Assembly: GCA_029817715.1 (NCBI GenBank)
Contig: JARUPY010000248.1
Location: forward strand, 1,550,001 to 1,614,000
Direction of reading: 5' to 3'
Length of the DNA stretch: 64,000 bases
Source of the DNA: Melastoma dodecandrum
Taxonomy: Eukaryota > Streptophyta > Magnoliopsida > Myrtales > Melastomataceae
The notes under the pieces are model-generated. The model saw only the letters and a list, made by a program, of their open reading frames with translations. It was not told the DNA's origin and searched no databases. Position numbers and translations under genes: made by a program. This document shows, in pieces, positions 1-12,400 of the stretch; position 1 is the stretch's first letter; the number at the start of each line of letters is the position of its first letter.

Positions 1-2400
1 CAACTTGCAAACGTTATGACTTTCAAACTTTAATTCTACTTTCTTATATAGAAGAGACACACACACGTAAAAAAAAAGAGACATAGACAAAAACATAAAA
101 AAGCTCCCCTTTCAAGCATTTTTCAAGCCTCCCCTTTCCTCCCGACACGCTTCTCGACCAAGGTAAGCTCATGGAGCAACGGAGACCCCCCCCCCGACTA
201 GCCTAACCGCGGAGGACACGTTCCCGTTTCACAAGTCGACGGCTGTGGTAAGAAGAAACAACGGCAACCCCGGACAACCTCCGACGTCCTCCCTTCGTCG
301 TCTCCATGCTCGAGGCGCTCTCTCCGGCATCTAGGATCTGCCCTCCCTCGTCTAGAGACGAGGAGGACTCAACTACCACATTTCGTAACCTCGTAGCTTC
401 GCGGGAGGGCTCCCTTTTTGCTTTGACGTTTTCTTGTTTGCGCAGCCGTAAGGATTAGACAGCCGAGAACCAACTCATGAAGACATCTTGTGGTCGCCAA
501 AACAGGCCAAGACTCCCACAACCCCTTCCCTTCACACGTCCTAGCATGTTGGGATGTTGGTAAGTTCAAGCATGTTTCGGATCAGTTTGTGCAACCTTCG
601 GTTTTGCTATATATCTTTTTGTGTAGTTATCGGAATCCTGTGAAAACCATTTTCATTTGATTCCTAACTTAAACACAGTTCTAAGGACGCTAACTAAGCT
701 AAATTTGAGTTTTAACCTAGGAGTTTTGAATAAAACATTGTACTGGTTACAAACGATCGAGTTTCACACTTTTGGACATGACCGTTCGCATTTTTGCCAT
801 ACGTCAAATACATGAAGAGAAGAAGATAGGGGGGATTTCCTTCAAATATACTCTAGACATGTCAAACTAGCTATATATGATGTTTCATGTACAAATTTTT
901 AGTGGTTTTAAAATGACATGGCATTTACATATGAATGGAGTGTTTTCGAAGAATCCGAAGACTTATAGGCTCGGATCTGCATGTTGACAGTCCACTCTTC
1001 CACTCATAACTTTCTTTCTGGAAATCGTATTAACCTAAAACTTACGCCATTAGATGCCTGACTTCAAGAGCTTTGTTTTGAGTATAAGTAAGCTCATTTT
1101 CATGAACTGGGCTAAAAGTTATATACGTTTTTCCGAGAGGTAATAAAACTGTCGGAGCTCGGATCTGCATGTGGACATCTCATTCTTTCATTCATAACTT
1201 TCATTACAAATCTTAAATTGACTTGAAACTTATTCTACTGGATTATTGACTTGAAGAGATTTCTTTCAGGTATAAACACACGCATTTTTATGAATTGAGC
1301 AGAAAGTTATGCATCTTTGTTTAAAAGGTACCAAAGCTGCCACGGTTGAGAATCATTAGATTACGATTTTCCGTCATGTCTTGAACTTGCTTGCTGTCAT
1401 TGATATGTTTCTAAGTCCATGATCCTCGCGTTTATCATGTATATATTACTATTTACTAATCATTTTCCTATCTCGCCATTTTCGCATGTGAAAATACAAT
1501 CTCGTCAATCCGAGTGACGTTCGGGACATATTGGAGGTCGATGGGCTCAAACACCTCACATCGTTCGCTTCCGTTTTCCAACTTCAAGATGATGCACGGT
1601 GGATCATAGCGGAAACGCTCCAGACGTCCCCAACCGGCAAACCTCAGGTACATGAGGGAGTTGCGGGCCTCTCGTTTTTCTTTCTTTCCACATGTAACGG
1701 GTCGTGGGCCCAAGTGCATAGGCCCACGATCACCACCCTTCCCCGCTCACTTTGATCTAAATAATTGTTTGTGTTTGTCCGCATGCCTTAGGCCCATAGG
1801 TTTATCGTCGCATGCTGTTTGCAAAGCAAATAAACATGAGTTCGGGCCCAAAAGCCCGAATCGGGTCCAACGCCCGTAAAACAAAAACATCAGTCCGGAG
1901 TGACGCCCGGATTGGATCCAACACCCGTTAATCAAAAGCAAACTTTTTGGGAGCAAACGCCACCTTTTCGCATGTTTAGATGTAAGAGTTAGTAATTAGG
2001 AATCCCCGAATCTACTCTAGTTTTCCGACTTAAACCAAGCTTTTATAATTAAGTCGGTGGCGACTCCGTAATAGTTTACCTAGGTTAAACAACAACACAT
2101 TTTTTTACGAAGCCATTTTGGATGAGGGACTGACGACACGAGCCGCTCTTGGAACCTCCTGAAGCTTCCTCCTCGGGCCATGCACTTCTTTTCGTCCGTT
2201 GCCTCTTAAGGAGCATGGAGACGATCGGCGAAGAGTCTGGGCAGACCCGGTCAGGAATCGAAGGAGGGACCACCCTGGTCTTTTCCGCAACGTTCGACGC
2301 TCGAGTCGCGACGCCGACCGGAAGACTCTAGGGGAGCGGGCCCGGATCCTCGGGTCGTCCGAACCGCTGCGCGCGTGCTAGGCTGGAAGGCGCGCGTACA
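1..2400 (+). mobile_element. LTR fragment, Ogre/Tat-related (5' end outside window)
   Basis: From about 1,470 to 2,400 this closely resembles the last ~900 bp of the Ogre LTRs (ends at 7,375 and 23,417) and of the solo LTR ending at 34,960. All share the block containing ACGGGTCGTGGGCCC or a close variant, several spaced 'GGGTCCAACGCCCG' phrases, 'GTCGGTGGCGACTCCG', and a GC-rich terminus ending in CGCGCGTACA at 2,400. By comparison with the 2.8 kb solo LTR, the start should lie a few hundred bases left of the window. It could be a solo LTR or the 3' LTR of a larger element. No coding sequence is seen. It ends about 100 bp from the 3' end of the OSC pseudogene. Confidence 0.75.
970..1343 (+). 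repeat. Two-copy internal tandem duplication in the LTR
   Basis: Two diverged units of about 187 bp follow one another. Each opens with GCTCGGATCTGCATGT (about 970 and about 1,157) and continues with matching phrases such as 'CATAACTTTC', 'GACTT.AAGAG' and 'AAAGTTAT'. The copies differ at many positions, so the duplication is old. Confidence 0.6.
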
Positions 2401-2501
2401 TACACCCTTTAAAATAGTTGCTAAAATAAAAACGATGAAAAAGATGTGTTTTGTTTAGACTTAAACTTTTTCCATACATTACTTTTGCTGATCAACCAAC
2501 T

Positions 2502-3579
2502 TCATGCAAATAAGATGCATCGGCGTTACTCCCCAATCGCCCATATTGGAAAAATATTTCTGTATGCCGAGTAGTTTTGTGTGCAGTTCCTGTTGAACAC
2601 TCCTGTGATCTCCTGCTCGTCACAGAGTAACAAACATGGGATGTTACAGAAAGCACCGGGAATCTGCAAGATAAAGTCAATATCTCAGCAAAAAGAGCAA
2701 GGATTATGCCTGCTGGGGGAAGTCTTCGTCGCTCATCTGTGAATTCATTGGCACTTGGATCCCCCCGATGAATCGGAGTTGGATCCACCTTGCCCTGCCC
2801 TGCATCAATAAGTGCCAATACAGCCTAGGCTATTTGGACAAGATTCGCACGATCGCCATCTAGGTTTGTGTACACTTGCTCGTACCAGATCCAACAGGTT
2901 GGAGTTATCGATGGATGACTCCGGTTGACAGCCATACAAAAAGATAAAAGGAAGGAAGAACATACCTTGTTTTGGCTAGATAAGTAGCTCTCTCCCCGGC
3001 CACCGCATGGTAACTGCTTCGACAACAGAAACTTGCGAGCTTGACGCAGAGTCGAAGAATTTTCATGACTTCTTCCACAAGCGACAAGACCCCTAACAAC
3101 AAACCAAGTGCCGTAGGTGTAGCATATCCCCCAGCATCCATACCATGAGCCATCTGGATTCTGTTTATCCTCAATGTAATGAATCCCGTTGCTTATAGAA
3201 TCTTTGATCTCTCCCTGACGGTGTTGGGGATGCATGTTTTCAAAGAGCATTAGTGCCTGAATCACGGAAGCGGTACACTCCATATACCTGTTTAGTAATA
3301 ATATCGAGCATTAGCAGAAGAACGTACTATGAGAACTCCCTAAATAGAACTCATGAAAATTCAGATCGCTCTTGATTTCCTGATCATACTCTTTATCAAT
3401 GATGACATCCTCAAAGAGCTCCGTTGGGTTGAACAGCTGCAAATCATGAACAAAGATGGGTGATCCGTCTTCAAAGCTCGAAAACCAGAGTAAAAATGGA
3501 ATGATCTCAAGGGATCTGACTTGGATTAAGACAGGCTTACCTCCAACCAAGCATATCCTCTACTTGGCTCCCACGCCGG
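2502..3579 (-). pseudogene. OSC pseudogene, 3' half (end of exon 11 to C-terminus)
   Basis: Exon 11 resumes as AWEPSRGYAWLE before a GT donor at 3,540. Exon 12 (3436-3390) encodes LFNPTELFEDVIIDKE. Exon 13 (3287-2966) encodes YMECTASVIQAL through ESYLSSQNK; its QW repeat reads QLPCGGRGES where the family has GGWGES (CGG at 2998-2996). In exon 14, VYTNLDGDRANLVQIA is followed by TAG (2827-2825) in place of the conserved Trp codon, then a +1 shift before MNSQMSDEDFPQQ. The last exon gives [10 protein letters not shown] and [10 protein letters not shown], then TAA where Tyr is expected. The next in-frame stop is TGA at 2504-2502, the likely original end. Confidence 0.9.
3575..3579. other. Left target-site duplication GCCGG of the Ogre element
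   Basis: GCCGG directly precedes the LTR start TG at 3,580 and recurs at 23418-23422 after the LTR end CA. Removing 3580-23422 rejoins OSC exon 11 in frame (SKNGGFPA then WEPSRGYAWLE), which proves the site independently. Confidence 0.95.
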
Positions 3580-6500
3580 TGTAATGCCTTAAATTAATGG
3601 ACCGACCCAATTTTGCATTCAAAGCCCAGTTCTTGTTAAAAGCCCAAAGCCCACCTTTCCGAAAAAGACCAAAGCCAGGCTCTAACAATGCAAGCCCAAC
3701 AAAGTCCAAGCCCAGCCATATTTTTATTTTTATTTTTTTTATTCTTGACATTATCTCTTCTCAACGGTCTAACGGAGACCGAAAATGCCATGTGCGGGGA
3801 GGCAAACTAATTTGCCACTCGGCAGTATATCACTGGCTGGAGGATGACCCGCAGGGCAGATTCCCCCCTCAACGCAGACCGAGGCTAAAAAAAACGGTTT
3901 TGGGGGGGGATTGAAAAAAACAAAAAAATTAAAAAAAGAAAAAAGGCGGGGGGGGGCTCCTCCACCTTCTAAAAAAAGGGATCCTCCATTTTTCCACGGG
4001 GCGGTCTTCTTCACCACCACCACTATCCTCCTACGGGGTTCGAACAAAAGGTAAACAAAAACAAGAGGAAACCCCCCTCTCGACCAACTCAAGCCCAACT
4101 GTCGTCGGCCACAACTGGAGATATCGTCTACACCAACAAACTGAAGTAACTTCGGCACGACCAAACCTCTTCGGTGGTGACGGTGGATTCCCATGCCCTT
4201 GGCTGCGACAATCCGAGAAGCTCGGACCATGACAGACGGGAATGGTGGCACCTCCTCACCAGAACAATAGAAATACCTTTCCAAATGGCTCGGCTGGCTA
4301 CGCTCCTTAGTGTTGACGACGAAGAACAGCGTCCAAGTTTCCATGACCCCCACATGTACGTCAGGGAGCTTCTTTTGACTTTGTTGGTTTACTTTATTTG
4401 TGCAGGAGACAATCTCCTATCCCAATCCCAGTAGGCTCCATCGGTGTGACAAGAAGCTTAAGACACTTCTAGCTTCAACAACCTCTCTTCACTCCAAAAG
4501 CAGCAAAGAGTTTCCAGCACCATCACGAGTATCCATTGGAGAAATCCCTCCCGACGCGCACACGAGTCTCCCATCGCGAGCTTGCGTGCTCGGGAGGTGT
4601 GGGGGTGGGCTGTTTCCCATCGCGAGCGCATTTACCCCCATGAACATCTCCGAAATCCATGTTAAGAAAGCTGCATTCTCGGTGAGTCTCCTTCACCATC
4701 TGTTTTCTCTGCGTTTTACAGCTCCTTAGACAAATCTAACCTCATTTATTGTTCTTGTTTGCATGAACACACGCTGCGGCATCTTCGAGACATCGTAACT
4801 GGAGCTAGCGAGCTCAAAACTATGCGAAATCAGGTCCACTCCCTTCCTACTTCCTCTGTGACTTCGTCAATAGTTTTTGGGACTTGTTTGTACTGTAAAC
4901 TGCTCGAACTATCTGCGATTGTTGGGATATACGCATGCTGAAATTGGAATGTTGTTCGCTGCCGCATGTTCCTGACGTTTTCCAGCATAACTCCTTGTCC
5001 TGTGCATGGATTGAACTGTTTTTTCACTCCTTGGCTTCCTTTCTCGATGGAGAACAACTTCTCTGTTGAAATTTTTTTCAAACAGACTCGTTTTACCAAT
5101 GTTTTTCCTCTTCGTATGCTGGAGAATGCAGCTGCCCTGTTCTGCGCATCCGTGGAACGTGCAGCTGCACTCCATCAGGCTTAGTTTCGACTGTACAGCT
5201 CGGATTTGCTTAAAGCTACTTGGATTCATTTCCTTTTTGGCTATTCTACAACTTTCGTGCTTTAAGCTTCTCCATTTGACACTTGCTTGAGCGAGTTTTG
5301 TTTGTTCGAAAAAGGCAACCTGTTTCTGTGTACGAGTGGAATAACTGCCTCTGTTTTTCGGACATAACTCGAACATCAAAGCTCTGTTTCACCTGAAATT
5401 GGTTGGAACGGATTTCTCTTTAAGTTTTCTAAAACTTTTATGTTATACACTTTTTTGTTAAACATACAGATCCTGGTCAAATCGCTATTGGAGTGCAGAT
5501 AGAACAGATGTGCTATCGCATTTCAGGGCAGATTCATACTAGTATACGAAAAAATTCGTATCTCTTTCATCACGTGGCCAAATTTTACAAAATTAACGTT
5601 TTTGAAACCATATTTGAGCCCTCTACAAATCTTATTCTTGGAGTTTTTGCTTTCGGGATCATCTGGTTAGTCTAAACATTCAGAAAAGACGAAGACTTCT
5701 AATGTCTCTTGCCCTTTTGCGGCAGCATCAGTATCTTGCGCACCAAATAGCGTAATTTACTCGTTTGAGTTCTGAATGGATTAAAATTGAACCGAGAGTT
5801 AGATCTTTTAATTTACTACAATTTATATGTTTTACACTTTTTATTTTGAACAAGTTTATCCTACAGTCAAACATGGTCAATCTTGATCTGTGGTGCTGGC
5901 CGATTGAAACACCTTCTATTCGAATGTCTAGATTCTCCGCTACGCTGGCAGCAAACTACAGATCCATTTTTCCTAAAATTTTTCATGCTAAATCATGATT
6001 GAGTTATCTAGCATGTGACAGAATTTCATTTTTGTTTGACGAACGAGTGAAGAGTTATGAAATTTTCTTCTCTCATCATTCTGCTGGTCAGGGATTGCTT
6101 ATGCAAGAGACTAAATTACATTCTTTGCTTTGTAGAATGAGATCCCACCGTTGGATTCGTTTGAAATTTTATATGCTGATTCCTCATCAAGATACAGATC
6201 TATATGTTTGATGTTACTTAGATCGGACGATCCTAAGTGAAGTTATGCTCTTATTTCCAAACCTGCGTATGCTGCATTCTCATCTATGCTACTGCTGACT
6301 TTGCGTGTGCATAATTCACAATTCCAGCGTTGGATTTTGCTGATATTTGACAAACATACTTTTTGTTAACCTGTTTACTTAATGTGCGGTTAGATCTTAA
6401 ATATTTTGACTTAGTTGAAACTTGTGTTCGTTTCTTTGATTTCGAATTGTTGTTTTGGACTTTGAAAATGAAAGTCAACTAACCACTCTTATATTTTCTT

Positions 6501-7375
6501 CGCATGTACACTGAGCATGCAACTTCGGAAGACCAAATTCAAACTTTCGAAGATCGACTCGAAGGCGCGTGTACCAAACCGCGCGGTTCTACCCCGGTCT
6601 AAAAACCGTGGGCTCGAAGACAAAGCGGCCCCAACCGTCATTTCAGGTATAAAGGGGAAGTGCGGGCTTCCCCGAATTTTACTTTCAATCCACCTGTAAC
6701 GGGTTGCGGGCCCAAGTGCATAGGCCCGCAATCACCGCCCCTTCCCCGCCCCTTTGATCTAAATACTTGCTTGTGATTGCGCGCGTGATTTAGGCTTTAG
6801 GATTTCGTCGCATGTTGATTTTTAACCAAACAAACCTAAATTCGGGTCCAACGCCCGTTAAAACGTCGATAAAAGTCCGGCCTACTCCCGGATCGGGTCC
6901 AACACCCGTCAATCAAAAGTTAAACTCTTTTTGGACAAATCGCCACCCTTTTCGCATGTGGTAGAATATTAAGGTTAGTAAATAGGAATCCCCGAACCCG
7001 AACTCTGATTTTCCGACTTAAATCATACTTTTTAAATCTAAGTCGGTGGCGACTCCGAACAAGTTTTCTAAAGTTAAACTAAACCACACTACCCTTTTTT
7101 CGGAGCCATTTGGGGTGAGGTGACGGCTACTCGAGTCGCTCCTTGGGCCCTCCCCGAAATTCGCGAGCGAGGCCTTAACACAGCCTTTCGCTCGCCGCCT
7201 CCAGGGAACTGGAGACGGTTGGCGAAACACCGCGCAGACCCGTTCGCGAATCAAGGGAATGCCCAACCCGGGGCCCCTTTCCGCAGCGTCCGGCGTTCGA
7301 GCCGTAACGCCGACCGGACTGGGCCTCGGGGGAGCGGGCCCGGATCCTCGGGCTTGCCGGAACCGCCGCCGCACA
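3580..7375 (+). repeat. 5' LTR of the Ogre element (3,796 bp)
   Basis: It aligns along its whole length with 19591-23417. It starts TGTAATGCC and ends CCGCCGCACA. Compared with the 3' LTR it lacks 27 bp just before the terminus, where the 3' copy and the related solo LTRs have a 'gctaggc.ggaaggcgcgcg' stretch, so the loss came after insertion. It also has an expanded T/A run near 3,720. Short ORFs inside it, such as 3769-4353 on the minus strand, look like chance. Confidence 0.93.
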
Positions 7376-7382
7376 TCCCGGA

Positions 7383-7400
7383 TGGCGACTCCGCTGGGGA
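7383..7400 (+). other. Primer-binding site, tRNA-Arg type
   Basis: TGGCGACTCCGCTGGGGA starts 7 bp after the 5' LTR end. Known Ogre elements use a very similar site complementary to the 3' end of tRNA-Arg, unlike the TGGTATCAGAGC (initiator Met) site of many plant elements. Confidence 0.8.
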
Positions 7401-8038
7401 CCTCCGCATGTGGATTCCTACCGAAAACCTTTTCTTATCACATGCGGAGAGGAGTTACTTGGTTTCGCATGTAATTGATTGGCTCGATGCCTTTTGCTTG
7501 ATCTCCTCTTTGTGTTCGTTTACCGCTTTTTTGGCATTTCTAGGATCTTAGGGGGGTCACCGTTAAGCCCAGCTGTGCTGCTCTTTGCGGTGTGGTTTTG
7601 GGTCGGGGCCCCGCCTCCCTTAGTCCGAGGGAGGTCTAGAAACCTCGACCGAGTCTAGAATTGCTTGCTCACTACAGGTACCTGACGCCGCACGTGCATT
7701 TGTATGTTACTAAGTGCCTGTTACCTGTGCAGGGACAGGTTCAGGTACGTTTTGTATGCGATAATCGTGGCACTAACCTTGTTCGTTTTGCAGAGGTTTG
7801 GGTTGGTCACAGGGGGGGTTCCGAATTTCTTTTCTCACTTCCCTACCTCTTTTTCTTTATGTCATCATACTCATCTACATCCATTTTGCACGAACGCTTG
7901 TTAATCAATAATCAATATATCAACACTTTTACATTTGTTAGGTATTCTCATTGTTCCAGTAGGAGAAAACTTGCATGCAAATTCACCTCACGTTAGGAGT
8001 TGGATTGGATTGTTATTACAACTGAATGACGTCCAAGC

Positions 8039-9229
8039 ATGCAGGTTTATCAAATGGACTCAATCGCACTGCGCTCGGATACTCCATCCTATGACAAAAT
8101 CCGAGATTGGTTCAAAGTACTCAGACCCTCAGAGCAGGAATTCGTCAAGCTAAAGCTCAAAGGTCTACTCCATCTGATCAGACTCGAAGTCGATTGGTTC
8201 ATGCTACAGCACCTCATCGCCCGGTGGAATCCGAAAACGTACACCTTCCATTTCGGTACCTTGGAGCTCGCACCACTCTACGAGGAATACGGACACCTCT
8301 CCGGACTTCCTCATCTCCCAGGAATATCACCGTTGCCTCATTTCGACAAGCCGAAAGAATACATCACCAACTTGCTTCAGATCTCTCCGGCGAACGTGTC
8401 CACTTTATTCACGACAGAGGGGCACATCAGCAACAAGGAACTCTGCAAGTATCAACTGACACCGTACGTACCGGAAAGAGGAGACGGCCAAGGTTCAGCG
8501 CGTGCCTTCATCCTTATGTTCGCAGGAACGGTTCTTTATCCCTATAAAAAGGAATCGATTCACGGACGAGCGGTTTACCTGACAAAGGCCATTCTCAAAG
8601 GACAACCCTTCCTCCCTAATCTAGTTGGTGAGATGAACTACAATCTTACCAAGATAGTGCGGAAAGCAAGAGAAGGAATCCGGAACCATCACTTCTCCTT
8701 CAGTCCTCCATTGCTCCAGGCCTGGTTCCACACTCACATTGGCAACACCGGAGAGTCGTTCAGGCGGGAGCAGTTTCCGGATTTACTCGACCGCATATCA
8801 GACCGCGCTCGGCTTCCAACCCGCACATTTGCAGGAGTTAGGGCTCTCTTCCGCTCACTGGAACCAGAGGATTTCTATTAGAAGGCCAAATGCTTCGACG
8901 TGGACCTGGCCATTACAAGCTCCCCAGACGGAGATTACATCCCAATCGCTGAGATCACTGGGACATCCTATTACTGTCCAGCGAGGGTGATGCATCAGTT
9001 TGGAGGAAGTCCACGAGCTAAACCAACGCCGAGCAAATTATTTGACCCAATCGACTTGGACAGCCAACCACCAAAGGGAGTAGTTCAACGGGTCATGACA
9101 CATATCGCTCGGGTCTGGGCAAATCTCAAAGAAGAGGAGTACGATCTTTGCATGGAACATCAGGCTGACATCGACGCCCGATCCGCACGATTCCAGAAGA
9201 AACGGATAACTCCATGGGATCGCATTTGA
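8039..9229 (+). pseudogene. Ogre ORF1 protein, interrupted by one in-frame TAG
   Basis: One reading frame runs from ATG 8,039 to TGA 9,229 (396 codons) with a single TAG at 8879-8881, after the residues SLEPEDFY. Protein-like sequence continues directly after it (KAKCFDVDLAITSSPDGDY), so the stop is a nonsense mutation or a readthrough site. The first part contains LARWNP-like and TFHFGTLELAPLYEEYG residues, a pattern also seen in plant-mobile-domain-like proteins carried by transposons; that comparison is tentative. Ogre elements have such an ORF ahead of gag, with unknown function. It lies about 640 bp after the primer site and 175 bp before the gag ORF. Confidence 0.75.
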
Positions 9230-9403
9230 TAGCTGACATCTCCTCCCAATACTTGGGCCTGCGAGCTCATCCTATCTTTCGTTTTTATTTTAAAGAACTG
9301 TATTGTGAAATGAACCTTTTTGGGATTTTATCTAATGCACTTCTTTTCACTTGGATTGAATTCGTTATAATCACAATCCAATCCTAGCATTAGACGTACA
9401 ATC

Positions 9404-12400
9404 ATGCATCATGACATGTCACGCATCCAAAGTATTTCATCATGTGATATTGATCAAATGTTCTTTTTACTAAGGTACCGAACAATTGCTCCTTACAGAA
9501 GACGCCAAAAATTCCGTTCCCTTCGAGCGGTGATGGCTGAAGCCTCTGCGGGAGATGAACCTGCACCTACTGCTGGAGTCACCATCGCCATTCCTCCACC
9601 CATCGCCGCCGAATTTCTAACACCAGCAGAACTTGCCATGCCTTTCCCAGCATCCGCGTTCCCTCCGTTGCCCCAGACCACACTGGCTGTTGGGCAATCC
9701 TTGGACGGAGGAATGTCGCCGATGTACATACCACCACTCGCCGCCTCGATAGCGCCAGCAGTGCAATCCCCTGCTGCTCCATCGACCGCAGCTCCCTTCA
9801 ATCCTAACATAAACATGCCAGCCCAAGGTGCAAGCAGTTCTTCACTGGGAGATAAGGTGGAGTCTCTTACGGCTGAACTCTCCTCCCTAAAGATAATGAT
9901 GGCTGAGCTCCTGCAGCGACAATTGGCAGCCACACCTGCTCCTGCCATCTCTCAAAACCCTCACCTTCCTCCTGTCATGCCAGGACCTCAAACACCACCA
10001 TACCCATACTGTCCTAGCCTAAACACTCCACCGAACACTTTACCTTCTTATGACCCACCAAACACCCTACCTCCTTACAACCCGGTCATACCCGGATCCG
10101 CTACCTCCACAAGCGTAGCATCCTTATATAACCCATACATGCGTGGGCCACCTCTCTCCCTTCCTATGCCACAACCATATTTACCTCCATACTACCCTCA
10201 GCCAACATCCCAAGGGCCAACTCCCTACCTCCCAATGTCGTTCGGGCAAACTCCCCACACCCAAATGCAAACACCTGGGCCAATTCCTTACCCTCAAACA
10301 ACCTCTACACCTCCCACCTTCAGAATTTCTCAGCCAATTGCCACCCCTTCAGCTCCACATGTGGAACCTACCTTACCAAGCCCGCGAACCCGCAATGCGG
10401 CAATCGTCGATGAATTATTTGGTGAACAACAACAAGCTAGCGCCTTCGAGACAAGGCTCGAGGCTAGGATTGCCTCAATGCAGCAGGAGGAGGCTCGCCG
10501 CATGGCGAAACTGGAAGAGCGCCTAAACGCTATCCAGGGGTATCGGGCACATAACTGGGAGTACGCCAACTACCAAATCCCTCAAATACAAGTCCCACCA
10601 AAGTTCAAAATGCCTGAGTTCGAGAAGTTCCGCGGGAATGGCTGCCCGGAACTACATTTGAAACACTTCTGCCACAAGATGGCTGTGTATCCGGCGGATG
10701 ACAAATTCCGTATCGCCATGTTTCAAGAAAGCTTGGCAGAGTCAGCATTGCATTGGTACTACACCAAAGATGTTAGCCAATACGCGACGTTCAAAGACCT
10801 GGCCCTCGATTTCCTCAATTATTACAGCTTTAATGTGGAGATGGCGCCTACAATCTCGGATCTGCGGAAATTGAGGAGATACCGCGCCGAGGACGTTAAG
10901 CAGTTTGCGTACCGGTTCAGACACATTGCGTCTCAGATCAAACCGGCGCTTAAGGAGAGAGAGCTTATCGATGAATTCCTCCAGTTGCTCCCACGTGAAT
11001 ACATGCCCTACATGATCGGGCAGACATTTTCAACCTTCGCTCAGGCAGTCATCAACGCAGACAAACTTGACGGAGTAAGTCGAGAAGGGCTAATCCCTTC
11101 CCCTTCAGTAAAACCGGCAGTGAAGCCCAGGCCCAAAGAGCTTATCGCAACTGCTGAGCAGAATAGGCAATCGATGAGGGCAACTCCACCCCCGGCTTCG
11201 TACGCGCCAAGGACATATGTTGCAGCCGCGCTTAGGCCTCCAGCATCGGCAGCAACTCGTTTCAAACCCCCCGTTAATATGGCAGGACAACAACAGCCAA
11301 GGCCTGCGCAAGTGGAGCGTCCACGACGAAGGCTGGAGGACTTGACTCCAACGCCTGATCCCCTGGATGTAATGTTTGTTCGATTGAGGGACATGGGTTT
11401 TATCAAGCCCGTTGAAGCCAAAGCCACCAATTCCTCATCGTTTGGATACAACCCCAAGGCGGTTTGTCAGTACCACTCGGGAGCAATGGGGCATGACACC
11501 AAGGATTGCATTGCCTTGAAGTTCAAGATTCAGAATCTGTTAGACGAAGGAGCAATTACATTTTCCGTGCCTGCGACTGCCCCAAATGTTAAGAACAATC
11601 CTCTCCCGGAGCATGTAAATTATATTGGGGCAAACTTCTTCTCAGTTTTGGCTGAACATGAAGAGGAAGTGAACATGTATGAATACGACTACGCACAACC
11701 AAGGAGCATCAATGTTGTAAGCACCGGTCGTGGTCGAGGTCGAGGTAGGGGAAGGGGTCGTGCGCCTCAATCCAGCAGAAGTGTTCAGCCCACTATCTTG
11801 CCGGATGGATTTACACTGGTTCCCCATCGGCAGCCAAGGACGCCGTATGTTTACGTTTCGTTGGGATCAGCACAATCTGAAGCGTGTCAGACAGAATCGT
11901 CGCCGGTGACGGAACCAAGGATTCCGGTCGTGATGAGACCCACCTGCACACCCCTCAGCCCAGAAGTTGAGTTAATCACCCGCTCTGGGAGAGTAGTGCC
12001 AGCCCTTGAAGCCTCATCCCCAGCTGAATCTTCGAAGCCCAAAGCGCCATCGAACGAACAAATCCGCAAGGTGATTTATACAGTGAAGGGAAGTGACTAT
12101 GACATAGTTGAGCAGCTCAGAAAACAGCCAGCTCAAATCTCTTTGTTCGACCTTATCCACTCCTCCGACAAGCACAGGGAGATGTTGGAGAAATTTCTAG
12201 CCGAGGTGCATGTGCCCGAGCAGGTTGAAGTCGCCGCACTGGATGCATACATGAGTAGCATGTTGGCAAGTAACGTGATTACCTTTTCAGAGGATGATCT
12301 ACCGGAGCAGGGGCAGGATCATAACAGTGCGCTTTTCATCACGCTCAAATGCCGTGAAACCACAATCTCTAAAGTTCTTATTGATGGCGGTTCAGGAGTT

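Noticed and set aside
3769..4353. 194-codon minus-strand ORF in the 5' LTR (and its partner at 19875-20366)
   Set aside because: The two copies differ by frameshifts in the G/A-rich stretch and have no recognisable domain; probably chance.
9493..9948. Minus-strand ORFs over gag
   Set aside because: Shadows of the Pro/Ala-rich gag N-terminus.
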